A stretch of 64,000 bases of DNA, taken from NCBI RefSeq assembly GCF_900240285.1, contig NZ_OESS01000003.1, positions 124,001-188,000 on the forward strand, in the 5' to 3' direction. The stretch comes from Halobacillus sp. Marseille-P3879 (GTDB lineage: Bacteria > Bacillota > Bacilli > Bacillales > Halobacillaceae). The notes under the pieces were generated by a model. It worked only from the letters and a program-made list of their open reading frames with translations. It was not told the origin of the DNA and searched no databases. Below, one piece after another: positions 17,706 through 26,370 of the stretch (position 1 is the stretch's first letter; every line of letters starts with the position of its first letter). The translations under genes were made by a program, and so were the position numbers.

Positions 17706-18944
17706 TTGAAGAATGAACAGAACAATCTACTCAAGCACTTGAACGTAAATACCATCAGCGCCGGGACGCTTGCAGCAATCTTTGGATGTACTGGCCCAGC
17801 TTTAATTGTCATAGGAGGAGCTCAAAATGGAGGGTTATCGCAGGCTGAAACGATTTCTTGGTTGTTTGCCATCTATTTTTTCGGCGGTTTACTTGGGCTT
17901 ATTCTATCATTGAAATATAAGCAGCCAATTGCCGGCGCATATTCTATTCCAGGCGCCGTACTTGTAGCAGGTGCCCTAACCCATTTCTCCTTAAATGAAG
18001 CAGCTGGAGCTTATCTTGTATCAGGGATTATTGTATGTATTTTAGGTATAAGTGGATTAATTGGAAAGGTTATGCATTGGCTCCCCGTTCCTATTGTCAT
18101 GGCAATGATTGTAGGAGCGATGATCAGATTCGGAACAGGCATGATTACCTCCTTAGAAGAAGCTCCATTGATCGCAGGGGCCGCCATTCTTGTATATTTA
18201 CTTTCATCAAGGTTTATTACACATGTTCCCCCGATATTAACAGCATTTCTGGTCGCAGTAATACTGGCAGGTTCAATGAACCAGTTTCAAATGGGCGCTA
18301 TGGAACCCAGCTTTATTGTACCTGGTTTTGTAATACCTGCATTCAGTATAGATGCCATCCTTTCAATTTCCATACCCTTAGCATTACTGGTAATAGGTGC
18401 AGAAAATGCACAAGCGTCAGGGGTGTTGATTGCCCAGAACTATAAGCCGCCGATCAATGCTATGACCATCTACAGTGGTATCGGCGGAATAATTACTTCC
18501 TTATTCGGAGGACACAATGCCAATGTTGCCGGTCCAATGACAGCTATTTGCGCGTCTGAAGAAGCAGGAAAAGATAAGAAAAGTCGCTATGCATCTGTTG
18601 TGGTGAATGGTGTGTTTTTTGCAACATTTGGATTACTAGCAGGAGTTGCTGTACCATTTGTTACTGCTATGCCATCCGTTTTAATCGGGACTGTTGCGGG
18701 ATTAGCCATGATTGGAGTCCTTTTAAGTTCTTTACAATCAGCTTTTTCTAATCCAAGGTTTCAAATAGGCTCCTTCTTTGCTCTTGTAATAGGTATGTCT
18801 GGGGTAAGTTTCTTTGACATCAGTTCGCCATTCTGGGCTTTAGTCGGCGGTGTTCTAGTGTCCTTAATTATAGAAAAGAAAGATTTTGATGCAGTTAAAC
18901 AAGACAGTGGAAAATCTACAGAAGCTCATGTAGAAACAGCTTAG
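17706..18944 (+). CDS. BenE-family aromatic/heteroaromatic acid transporter
   Basis: A 412-residue polytopic membrane protein of the BenE benzoate/H+ symporter family (APC superfamily). Family segments include 'GCTGPALIVIGGAQNGGLS' near the N terminus, 'PIAGAYSIPGAVLVAG', 'LLVIGAENAQASGVL' and 'FGGHNANVAGPMTAICAS'. The start is TTG 17706, placed 8 bp after AAAGGAGG; the nearby ATG is out of frame. It lies beyond a terminator but in the same direction as the hydroxylase-ligase operon, so it probably imports that operon's substrate. Benzoate or furoate are both plausible. Confidence 0.9.
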   Translation: MKNEQNNLLKHLNVNTISAGTLAAIFGCTGPALIVIGGAQNGGLSQAETISWLFAIYFFGGLLGLILSLKYKQPIAGAYSIPGAVLVAGALTHFSLNEAAGAYLVSGIIVCILGISGLIGKVMHWLPVPIVMAMIVGAMIRFGTGMITSLEEAPLIAGAAILVYLLSSRFITHVPPILTAFLVAVILAGSMNQFQMGAMEPSFIVPGFVIPAFSIDAILSISIPLALLVIGAENAQASGVLIAQNYKPPINAMTIYSGIGGIITSLFGGHNANVAGPMTAICASEEAGKDKKSRYASVVVNGVFFATFGLLAGVAVPFVTAMPSVLIGTVAGLAMIGVLLSSLQSAFSNPRFQIGSFFALVIGMSGVSFFDISSPFWALVGGVLVSLIIEKKDFDAVKQDSGKSTEAHVETA

Positions 18945-19172
18945 AAGTGTAGTGGTCATATAACTAAAATTTTTAAAAGCAACCGTTTAAAGTCATAAAA
19001 AGATATAGCCACAGACGTTAGCAACTAATTTGAGGTTGTGAACCAAATATTTTTAAAATACAGAATTTAATATTGTCCTATTAGCTAGCCGAGTCAATGG
19101 GCGGCATGACGTAGGAGTAAATCCATCACTATCCCCTCGAGCTATCAATGAAGCTAAATAGTTAGTAAAAGT

Positions 19173-19207
19173 AAGACTACTTCCTGGCCAAGGAGGTAGT
19201 CTTTTTT
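19173..19207 (+). terminator. intrinsic terminator after the BenE-type transporter
   Basis: The stem AGACTACTTCCT pairs with AGGAGGTAGTCT (one G-T pair) and is followed by a run of T. Confidence 0.75.
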
Positions 19208-19353
19208 ATAGATTTTTATACTTTCGTTTCATGAACTTACGTAATAAGAAGTATCCGGAGTTTTATCAATTTAGTGGTTTTAATAATTAGTTAACAATGG
19301 AGTGAAGAATGATTCTTTTATATGAAACCCTTTATGTCCTTAATATCGATGTT

Positions 19354-19386
19354 AAAAACTTCTCAATAATAATTGGGAGGTTTTTT
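19354..19386. terminator. bidirectional terminator between benE-like and tctB genes
   Basis: AACTTCTCAA pairs with TTGGGAGGTT (three G-T pairs); T runs exist on both strands, so it can end both convergent operons. Confidence 0.7.
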
Positions 19387-19443
19387 AGTGTTTTGTTATT
19401 CTTCTCTGTTATGTGATCATATTTATCACTTTAACCCTTTCAC

Positions 19444-19887
19444 TTAGAGTCCTAACAATACGCTCTGCGGCCATGCAATATTTAGTAAATTGCTTAAAAC
19501 CGTAATGATAACTAATGCAATGCCGGTGGAGTAGAGAGCCTTAAAGAAAGGGAACTTAGATTCTATCAGTAAAAAGGAAATGAGGTAAATAGTGGAAGCA
19601 ATAAACAGCCCCACTAAAGAAATAGTGATGACGTATCCCACAATCCATCCAGTATATATAATGGGTTTAATAATTAAAACTTTCGGATGCGAACCTTGGT
19701 CTTTTTGTTTCCTTATTTTTATAACTTCCTTTACTAGATAAATACCGGATACAATACTACCGGCGATAGATACATATAAAGGGAAGAATTGGGCTAATCG
19801 GGAAAAAGTAAGTGCGGTAAAAGCGCCCCAGACGAAAACAATAAATATACAAAAAGTAAAAATCAAATTTAGTGTTTGCTTAGTCAT
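19444..19887 (-). CDS. tctB: tripartite tricarboxylate transporter small membrane subunit TctB
   Basis: A 147-residue protein with four predicted membrane helices, the size and layout of TctB. It pairs with TctA to form the membrane part of a secondary, binding-protein-dependent carboxylate importer. The start is the ATG at 19887, preceded by AGAGAGGG; a GTG three codons earlier has no room for a ribosome binding site. It begins immediately after the tctA stop, so the two are co-translated. Confidence 0.85.
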   Translation of the reverse strand: MTKQTLNLIFTFCIFIVFVWGAFTALTFSRLAQFFPLYVSIAGSIVSGIYLVKEVIKIRKQKDQGSHPKVLIIKPIIYTGWIVGYVITISLVGLFIASTIYLISFLLIESKFPFFKALYSTGIALVIITVLSNLLNIAWPQSVLLGL

Positions 19888-19888
19888 A

Positions 19889-21370
19889 TTACACACCCTC
19901 TCTTTGTAAATTGTTACTGATTTTTTTCATTATGGATCCTCCTGTAAGAAGGATGACAATTAATACACCGATCGTAATAACAATAGGATTGCTGAGCCAT
20001 TCCCAGCCGTACCTTTCAATGGAGATCCAATAGTACCTTTCTGCTGATATGGCTAATACAAACCCGATAAGTAATGGGGGTCTTGGCCAATCAAGAATTG
20101 TCATGATATATCCTAATAAGCCGATGGCAATAAAGGCTATAATGTCTCCCCAGGCAAAATTACTTTGATATGCCCCAATTAATAAGAGGATGGTGAGGAA
20201 GGGAACAAGCTTCTCTCCGGGAATTAAGCTTAGTTTAGAAATCGGCTTGACTAATGTCATACATAGAATAGCTCCAATTATGTTTGCAATAACAAGTGTC
20301 CAAACGATAGATAAGGTGAGAGGCAGTTCGGTTGTCAACATTCTTGGTCCTGCTTCCAGTCCCATTAAAATTAGTCCGCCCAGCAAGATTGCGGTTGTCC
20401 CACTGCCAGGAATGCCAAATAGCAGGGTTGGGATGAGAGATCCGCCTTCTTTAGCGTTGTTTGCACTTTCAGGAGCGATGACTCCGCGAATGTCTCCCTC
20501 GCCAAATTGGTTATTTCTTACCGTCTTTTTACCTGCTCCATAAGCAAGCCAGTCGACGACACTTCCTCCCAAACCTGGAATGAAGCCGATCAGGCTCCCT
20601 AAGACAGCGCTTCTCATGACTAAGAACTTGTTCTTAAGGGCGTCACCCACTCCTTTTAGGACCCCGCCTTTTAAGCGATTCGCTTCCGCTACGCTCCCCT
20701 TATGGGTCAGCATAGTAATAAGAATTGGAAAGGCAAAGATAGCTAAAGCGACAACTGGCAGGGAAAGACCATTAGAAAGGTAAAGAAAATCAAAGGTATA
20801 CCGATACTCCGTAATAGCAGGAGCACTTCCAACGGAACCGATCATTAACCCCATTAAACCTGATAGGGCTCCTTTAGCCGGTGAATCTCCTGCTAAAAGG
20901 CCGGCCATGCTCAGTCCAAGCATCGTTAACATAAATAAAACTGGTGAATTGAAACTAGTGATAAGCGGAGCAGCGATTGGAATCGCCAGATAGAGAGCAA
21001 CGCCGCCTATAAATCCACCTATCATTGAACAAAATAATGCAGCCCCCATAGCCCTGGATGCTTCCCCTTTCTTAGCTAAAGGAAATCCGTCCATAATGGT
21101 TGCCTGTGATCCGGAAGAGCCTGGGATCCCAAGCAATACAGAAGGAAAGGTATCTCCCGTATGAACAACGGCTACCATGCCGATTAACAGGGCCATCCCG
21201 ACAAAAGGATCCATTCCAAATACAAATGGCAGTAAAAGTGACATGCCTACTGTCCCGCCTAAACCTGGCAGCAGGCCGACTACGATGCCCAGCCCGATAC
21301 CAAGGCACATGAATAAAATTCTTGATGGATCTAAGACAATACTTAAGGCTTCCATTGCACTCTCAATCAT
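19889..21370 (-). CDS. tctA: tripartite tricarboxylate transporter large membrane subunit TctA
   Basis: A 493-residue permease with about twelve hydrophobic helices. The family motif 'GLLPGLGGTVGMSLLLPF' occurs near the N terminus and a second inverted-repeat copy 'GFIPGLGGSVVDWLAYG' in the middle, with 'LLFGIPGSGTTAILLGGLILMG' after it in two pieces. It transports a carboxylate with ion coupling. ATG 21370 follows GAGGGGA. It sits between tctC and tctB in the usual C-A-B order. Relatives import citrate, tartrate, terephthalate or protocatechuate. Confidence 0.94.
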   Translation of the reverse strand: MIESAMEALSIVLDPSRILFMCLGIGLGIVVGLLPGLGGTVGMSLLLPFVFGMDPFVGMALLIGMVAVVHTGDTFPSVLLGIPGSSGSQATIMDGFPLAKKGEASRAMGAALFCSMIGGFIGGVALYLAIPIAAPLITSFNSPVLFMLTMLGLSMAGLLAGDSPAKGALSGLMGLMIGSVGSAPAITEYRYTFDFLYLSNGLSLPVVALAIFAFPILITMLTHKGSVAEANRLKGGVLKGVGDALKNKFLVMRSAVLGSLIGFIPGLGGSVVDWLAYGAGKKTVRNNQFGEGDIRGVIAPESANNAKEGGSLIPTLLFGIPGSGTTAILLGGLILMGLEAGPRMLTTELPLTLSIVWTLVIANIIGAILCMTLVKPISKLSLIPGEKLVPFLTILLLIGAYQSNFAWGDIIAFIAIGLLGYIMTILDWPRPPLLIGFVLAISAERYYWISIERYGWEWLSNPIVITIGVLIVILLTGGSIMKKISNNLQREGV

Positions 21371-21385
21371 AATATCCCCTCACTT

Positions 21386-22507
21386 CTATAGTTTTCTGCC
21401 ATCAACTCCGTGTTCTTTTAAAAGAAATTCATAAACCCAATTGATTGTATCCTCATTCATATTTTTCTCTAAGTTATCGATCCTTTTTTCTAACTCTGCT
21501 TGGGAGTATACTTCATAATCCTCTAGAATAACGGAAGACTCTTGCTTGAATTGTTCATCCTTAACTAATTTGTTGGCTGTTTTCTTCAATTCTTCTTTTG
21601 CACTTTCAGGAGCATCTTCATGCACCCATATCACCTTTTGTAAAGTATAGGTAGCGTTTAGAAAATGCTTATAGGTTTCCCATGCTTGTCCTTTAGGTTC
21701 CTCACCGTGCAGTTCTTTATAAACTTCTTTTACAGTAGGAAGGTCAGGGAATTGCGGATCCCTCACCACTTCACCGTTTTCATCGATTTGTCCTAAACTG
21801 TAGAGTGGAACAGCTTCCCCATCTTCTACCTTAGGCTCTATGTTCTGCTTATAGGCTGTCGTCGTTTGAAAATCAATATTACTTTCCCCTTGTTCAAAAG
21901 CCACTCTTGCTGGTCCTCTTCCTTCGTAACCCAGTACTGCTTTGGAATCTATCTCTAGTACTTCAAAAGAGATTAATGTCGTTAAATCTAAACCAGTAGG
22001 AGACATGCCAGCATAAAAGAGCTTTTCTTTCACTTGATCGAGATCAAAACCATCTTTAATGTTTAAATCTGCAGAACCATAAACCACGCCACCTGTAGGA
22101 GCCCCGACCAGGGGAGTAAGTTCATCAAAACTATACTGAACAGATGATTGATCCAGTAAATAAGGGATATGAGTGGAAGCACTTGTTGCTACTAGATTTG
22201 TCCCATCCTTATCATAAGAATTTACATATTCATTTGTACCAGTAATACTTCCACCGCCAGGAACGTTCTCAACTTGAATACTTGGCTGGTTTTCAATATG
22301 TTCGGATAGCGGCTTCGTCATAAACCTGGCAAATACATCAGTTCCTCCTCCTGAATTATAAGGAACGACCATTGTTAGAAGATCTTCATTATAACCTTGT
22401 TCTTCTTCTCCGCTATTTACCTTAGAGCTGACAAACGATAAGGGCTGGCAACCTGCTATAAAAAGGTTAAGAATCAGTAATAAAGTAAGCGCATACATTT
22501 TTCTCAC
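21386..22507 (-). CDS. tctC: tripartite tricarboxylate transporter substrate-binding lipoprotein TctC
   Basis: A 373-residue extracytoplasmic binding protein (TctC/Bug family). I chose the GTG at 22507 because AAGGAGG lies 8 bp before it. This gives a normal lipoprotein signal (M-R-K, then a hydrophobic stretch and the lipobox 'LFIAGC'), whereas the longer start at 22540 adds a charged tail and would include the ribosome binding site. Family features are 'VVPYNSGGGTDVFARFM' and 'IQVENVPGGGSITGTNEYV'. It captures a carboxylate outside the membrane and delivers it to TctAB, which follow at once. Confidence 0.9.
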   Translation of the reverse strand: MRKMYALTLLLILNLFIAGCQPLSFVSSKVNSGEEEQGYNEDLLTMVVPYNSGGGTDVFARFMTKPLSEHIENQPSIQVENVPGGGSITGTNEYVNSYDKDGTNLVATSASTHIPYLLDQSSVQYSFDELTPLVGAPTGGVVYGSADLNIKDGFDLDQVKEKLFYAGMSPTGLDLTTLISFEVLEIDSKAVLGYEGRGPARVAFEQGESNIDFQTTTAYKQNIEPKVEDGEAVPLYSLGQIDENGEVVRDPQFPDLPTVKEVYKELHGEEPKGQAWETYKHFLNATYTLQKVIWVHEDAPESAKEELKKTANKLVKDEQFKQESSVILEDYEVYSQAELEKRIDNLEKNMNEDTINWVYEFLLKEHGVDGRKL

Positions 22508-22604
22508 TGCCTTATCCTCCTTCTTTTTTTGTGTTGTCATAAGGTTATAAAAATCAATGTCATAAGTAAAATAGGTAAATATTATTGTTATCTATAAAAA
22601 AATT

Positions 22605-23474
22605 TTATATTTTTACAGTTTGCTGCTTAATTAAGAAGTCGATAAAAGCTTTTACAATATTAAGCTGGATAAAGTCTGTCCGGTACATTAACCACGTGTC
22701 ACGCAAGACAGGCTCTCCATTTTTATAGGTTAATCCTTCTGTATACAGATCATCGGAAGGGGTTAAGCAGATTTCGGGCACAACAGAAAAACCTAAATCA
22801 TTCTTTACCATCTCTTTACTTGTTTCCTGCCTGTCCACTTCCATTGCAGTTAAAGGAGATTGAGAAAAATGATCATTCCACCATCTGTTGATCAGCCGTT
22901 TAAGTGAATTATCGGTTTTGTAATAAATAAAGGGAAACTGGGGGAGTTCAGCTAATGAAATTTTATTTTTCGATATGATATACAATTGCTCTTTCGTTAA
23001 AAGAGATTTCTCTCCTTCCCAATCATAATCCCCTCTTAGAATTCCTAAGTGGATTTGAGATTGATTCAATAAGTTCATGATTTCGGTACTCCATCCAGTC
23101 TGTACCTTAAATTGAATATTGGGATAAGAAGTCGAGAATTTCTTCAATAATGCGGGAAGCTTATATTGGGCAAAGTTACTTGATACTCCAATCCGAAGTG
23201 TGCCTCTTACTTCATTCCCCATATTAAAAATTTCATCTTTTAATGTGAGATATTCCTCAATCCGATCCTTGGCATAATCTACAAGAAATTCGCCCTCAGA
23301 AGTAAACTCAATTCCTTTTTTTGTACGAAAGAAAAGCTTGGTCTGAAAAGACTCTTCCAGCTGCTTTAATCGGTAACTGAGAGCAGGCTGAGTAATAAAT
23401 AATTTTTCTGCGGCTTTTGTTAAGCTTTTTTCTTCTGCAATTGCATTTAAAATCTGCCAATCTTTTTGGTCCAT
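22605..23474 (-). CDS. LysR-family transcriptional regulator
   Basis: A 289-residue LysR-type regulator. The N-terminal winged helix-turn-helix spans about residues 1-60 ('ILNAIAEEKSLTKAAEKLFITQPALSYRLKQLE'-type region), and the rest is the periplasmic-binding-like effector domain. ATG 23474 follows AAGGGAG. It is transcribed towards tctCAB and divergently from the prpF-like gene, so it probably responds to a carboxylic acid and controls both. Confidence 0.9.
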   Translation of the reverse strand: MDQKDWQILNAIAEEKSLTKAAEKLFITQPALSYRLKQLEESFQTKLFFRTKKGIEFTSEGEFLVDYAKDRIEEYLTLKDEIFNMGNEVRGTLRIGVSSNFAQYKLPALLKKFSTSYPNIQFKVQTGWSTEIMNLLNQSQIHLGILRGDYDWEGEKSLLTKEQLYIISKNKISLAELPQFPFIYYKTDNSLKRLINRWWNDHFSQSPLTAMEVDRQETSKEMVKNDLGFSVVPEICLTPSDDLYTEGLTYKNGEPVLRDTWLMYRTDFIQLNIVKAFIDFLIKQQTVKI

Positions 23475-23513
23475 AAGATAAAACTCCCTTACTTATAAAA
23501 AATATTTATACAC

Positions 23514-23529
23514 TTCCATATAGAATTTT
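23514..23529 (+). promoter_or_regulatory. TTCCATATA-type motif upstream of prpF-like gene
   Basis: TTCCATATAGAATTTT lies 81 bp before the prpF-like start and points towards it. It matches the motif at 30051, 31875, 35683 and 38053. A TATAAT-like box follows at about 23540. Confidence 0.45.
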
Positions 23530-23610
23530 GATTTTTCTTATAATTAGATCCATTGTACGCTATGGATACCGTCTGGACAACATTCATTTTTCTATAAGGA
23601 GGCATTTAAA

Positions 23611-24726
23611 GTGAATAAAGTACCTATTACTTTAATGCGTGGAGGAACCAGTAAAGGGGTATTTTTGCAAAAGAAAGATTTGCCTGCAACTGACCAGGAA
23701 AGGGAAGAATTTCTGCTGGATATCATGGGCAGTCCAGATCCTAACCAAATAGATGGATTAGGTGGGGCTAATTCTCTTACGAGCAAGGTGGCTATTATTG
23801 ATAAGAGCAGCAATTCTTCATATGATATTGAATATACTTTTGCTCAAGTAAGCTTATATGATCAAATGGTAGATTTTAAAGGGAATTGTGGAAATATCTC
23901 TTCAGCAGTCGGCCCTTATGCAATAGCTAAGGGACTCGTTTCAATAGAAGAACCTATTACAAAAGTAAGAATATACAATACAAATACTAAAAAAATTATT
24001 ACAGCGGAAGTAGAAGTGGAAAATGGAAGGGTAAAAACAGAGGGAGACTATTCGATCCCGGGTGTACCAGGCAGTGCTTCGCCTATATTCTTATCGTTTG
24101 AAAATCCTGAAGGAGCTGTTACAGGAAAAGTTCTTCCTACAGGTAGACCGATAGATTTTCTCTCGTGTTCTTTAGGTGAAATTCGAGCATCTATAGTGGA
24201 TATAGCTAATCCCCTGGTATTTGTCCGAGCTCAGGATATAGGTCTTCGTGGAGATGAATTGCCAGAGGAATACTCAAAAGAGCAGATTGACCTTTTAGAA
24301 GAATTACGTGCAGCAGCAGCCGAGAAGTGCGGGTTTGCATCCAAATCTGAAGCTACAAGGCTTTCCCCGGCAACACCTAAATTAACAGTTGTTTCAAAGC
24401 CTTTTGATTATCAAGATATTGAGGGTGAATTTCACAGGGAAGAGGATTTTAACGTACTAGTGAGAATGATGTCTATGCAGCGCCCACATAAAGCACTTGC
24501 TATTACAGGAGCGGTATGTATCACAGCAGCAAGTAAGATTGAAGGTACTATTCTTTCTGAGATTATTGATAAGAATAGCCAAACCATTTCTATAGGTCAC
24601 CCAGCGGGGGTGATGGAAACTATATATAGTGAGAAACCGTTGTCCATTAAAGTCGGTAGAACTGCTCGTCGCTTAATGGAAGGGACGGTATACACAAAAA
24701 GTAATTATGGTCAGTCTGTAATTTAA
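23611..24726 (+). CDS. PrpF-family isomerase (2-methylaconitate isomerase / 4-oxalomesaconate tautomerase type)
   Basis: A 371-residue PrpF-family protein, two domains of diaminopimelate-epimerase fold. Family features are 'MRGGTSKGVFL' at the N terminus, 'GNCGNISSAVGPYAI' with the catalytic cysteine in the first domain, and 'MQRPHKALAITGAVC' near the end of the second. The start is GTG 23611 after AAGGAGG. Relatives interconvert 2-methylaconitate isomers or 4-oxalomesaconate tautomers (GalD, in gallate degradation). Its position opposite the LysR-TctCAB unit suggests it processes the imported unsaturated carboxylate. Confidence 0.87.
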   Translation: MNKVPITLMRGGTSKGVFLQKKDLPATDQEREEFLLDIMGSPDPNQIDGLGGANSLTSKVAIIDKSSNSSYDIEYTFAQVSLYDQMVDFKGNCGNISSAVGPYAIAKGLVSIEEPITKVRIYNTNTKKIITAEVEVENGRVKTEGDYSIPGVPGSASPIFLSFENPEGAVTGKVLPTGRPIDFLSCSLGEIRASIVDIANPLVFVRAQDIGLRGDELPEEYSKEQIDLLEELRAAAAEKCGFASKSEATRLSPATPKLTVVSKPFDYQDIEGEFHREEDFNVLVRMMSMQRPHKALAITGAVCITAASKIEGTILSEIIDKNSQTISIGHPAGVMETIYSEKPLSIKVGRTARRLMEGTVYTKSNYGQSVI

Positions 24727-24863
24727 ACATTTACGATTATAGCTCAGTGTTTGGAATGCATTATCACAATTACATCAGGCCGCCCACTGCCTCTGGTAAG
24801 AAGGGGTTAGCTTTACTTCATAAGTCAAATTGAAATGCCTGAGTAGAAAAACACTAAAAATCT

Positions 24864-24906
24864 AAAAATCCTCTCAATAGGTCGTAGAATATTCGAGAGG
24901 ATTTTT
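24864..24906 (+). terminator. intrinsic terminator after prpF-like gene
   Basis: AAAAATCCTCTC pairs perfectly with GAGAGGATTTTT across a 19-base loop. Confidence 0.75.
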
Positions 24907-24940
24907 ATGGATGGATATTAAGCATACGATAAAGGAAAGA

Positions 24941-24980
24941 AAAAAGTAGAGCACTGCATTTAAAACAGTACTCTACTTTT
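24941..24980 (-). terminator. terminator of the decayed MFS gene
   Basis: GTAGAGCACTG and CAGTACTCTAC pair with one mismatch; on the minus strand the stem is followed by a T run. Confidence 0.7.
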
Positions 24981-24999
24981 TACCATTACGAAAGTTAAA

Positions 25000-25290
25000 T
25001 TATTTAACCATGTATTCTTGTTCTAGCTGAACTTGTCGAACTGGCTGATTGTAATACGCAAACTTCTCAGGTATAAAAAATAAAGCTATAGCAGCGATGG
25101 CACCAGGAACCGCAAAAGCTACAAAATTTAATTGAATAGGTAAGGTGGCTGACAAAATGAAGCCGCCTAAAATTGGACCCAGCAGTCCTCCAAATCGTCC
25201 AATACCTGAAGCCATACCTAAGGGAGTTGAACGGAAAGGAGGATAGTACTGTGATACATAGGCTTGTACGATATTTTGGGCTCCGATGGT
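25000..25290 (-). pseudogene. MFS transporter, C-terminal fragment only
   Basis: About 95 codons remain of a major-facilitator permease: the minus strand reads '...AQNIVQAYVSQYYPP' and then the last two helices with 'GRFGGLLGPILGG' and 'PGAIAAIALFFIPE', the pattern of aromatic-acid:H+ symporters. No start, ribosome binding site or N-terminal three quarters are present. The fragment ends abruptly at an inverted repeat (25257-25301), which looks like the deletion or rearrangement joint. It keeps its terminator. It probably once imported an aromatic acid for the neighbouring, also broken, dioxygenase pathway. Confidence 0.8.
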
Positions 25291-25301
25291 ACAAGCCTAT
25301 G
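25257..25301. repeat. 13 bp inverted repeat at the MFS gene breakpoint
   Basis: CATAGGCTTGTAC (25257-25269) and its exact complement GTACAAGCCTATG (25289-25301) flank 19 bp. The left arm is MFS coding sequence, and the right arm marks where homology ends. Confidence 0.8.
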
Positions 25302-25349
25302 CGAGAGGCAATTGACTCATGCTTCATTTTCTTTTTCTGGACCATAAGA

Positions 25350-25398
25350 AAAACACCTTCAAATGTAAAATAAAGCTTTTACAATTTGAAGGTGTTTT
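25350..25398. terminator. long bidirectional hairpin
   Basis: About 21 paired bases (AAAACACCTTCAAAT and TAAAA arms, one bulge) around a 6-base loop, with A and T runs at its borders. Confidence 0.7.
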
Positions 25399-25553
25399 AT
25401 TAAATTTCATATTAAAAAGCCTCGTAAAAAAACGATTACTTTAAACCCTTGATTATAGTAAATAGTAACTATCGAAGAATAGGTAACATACATTCATCCC
25501 TAATATCTGAAATAGATATGGGAAATCGAGTAATAGATTAAGGAGGAATTTCA

Positions 25554-26370
25554 TTGTCATTTCATCAAAAGTGCAAAACATAGAACGATCTCTTCAATTT
25601 TATCAAGAGGTTATAGGGGTGAAGGTTCTAGAGCAAATTACCAACGGTGCGAAGTTAACAGCTGATGGGGAAAATTGTATTCTATCGATAGAGCAGCCGG
25701 AAAATGCGAAACCTAAGCAGAAAGGGACGACCGGCTTATACCACTTTGCTCTTCTTGTCCCTCGTCGTTCAGATTTAGCAAACATTGTAAACCATTTTAT
25801 TAAAAAAGGAATTCGGATAGGATCTTCTGACCATCTCGTTAGTGATGCTCTCCATTTAAACGATCCGGACGGGAATGGAATTGAAATTTTTGTGGACCGT
25901 GACCCTTCAGAGTGGGAGTGAAAGAACAACGAAGTTGCCATGACTGTTGATCCGTTAGATTTTACAGATCTGCTTAAAACAGCGAATTCAGAAGAACCGT
26001 GGGATGGGCTTCAAGCTGGTACGGTTATGGGACATATCCACTTACATGTTTCTCAATTAGAAAAAGCAGAGGAATTTTATACATAAGGTCTCGGATTTGA
26101 AGTTGTTAACCGATTTGGCGATCAGTCCCTTTTTATTTCCACAGGTAACTATCATCACCATATTGTTTTAAATACGTGGACTGGAACTGGAGCTCCTGCG
26201 CCATCAGCAGCGGTCTAGAATCGTATACGATCATTTTACCTGATGAGGAATATAGAAAAAATGTGGTAGCTCGTCTGGAGAGGATTGGTGCGTCTGTCAA
26301 AGAGGAGGGTGGGGTTTTTATTACTTCTGATCCGTCTGGAAACAGTATCCACCTAAATGTAGACGAGTGA
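25554..26370 (+). pseudogene. catE: catE-like extradiol (catechol 2,3-) dioxygenase, decayed
   Basis: The frame starts at TTG 25554 after AAGGAGG and would encode a two-domain VOC-fold ring-cleavage dioxygenase of the B. subtilis CatE type. It carries several lesions. A deletion or frameshift near 25575 joins 'SFHQK' to 'VQNIERSLQFYQEV'. A TGA at 25919 stands where a Trp is expected, and a TAA near 26084 interrupts 'EEFYT-GLGFEVV'. A one-base frameshift near 26213 is followed by 'GLESYTIILPDEEY'. The metal-ligand segments 'GLYHFALLVP' and 'GHIHLHV' and the last residues remain readable. The enzyme cannot be made, so meta-cleavage has been lost. Confidence 0.87.

Larger units (their letters stand above)
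18945..19443. other. 500 bp convergent spacer with two terminators and a gene-end relic
   Basis: No gene. It holds two hairpin terminators (19173-19207 and 19354-19386). At 19085-19114 is a short coding relic reading L-A-E-S-M-G-G-M-T-stop, cut off upstream by an in-frame stop; a near copy lies at 26512-26541. Confidence 0.55.

Noticed and set aside
25173-25373. Open frame on the plus strand over the MFS remnant
   Set aside because: It is antisense to recognisable MFS sequence and runs through a hairpin; it has no ribosome site.
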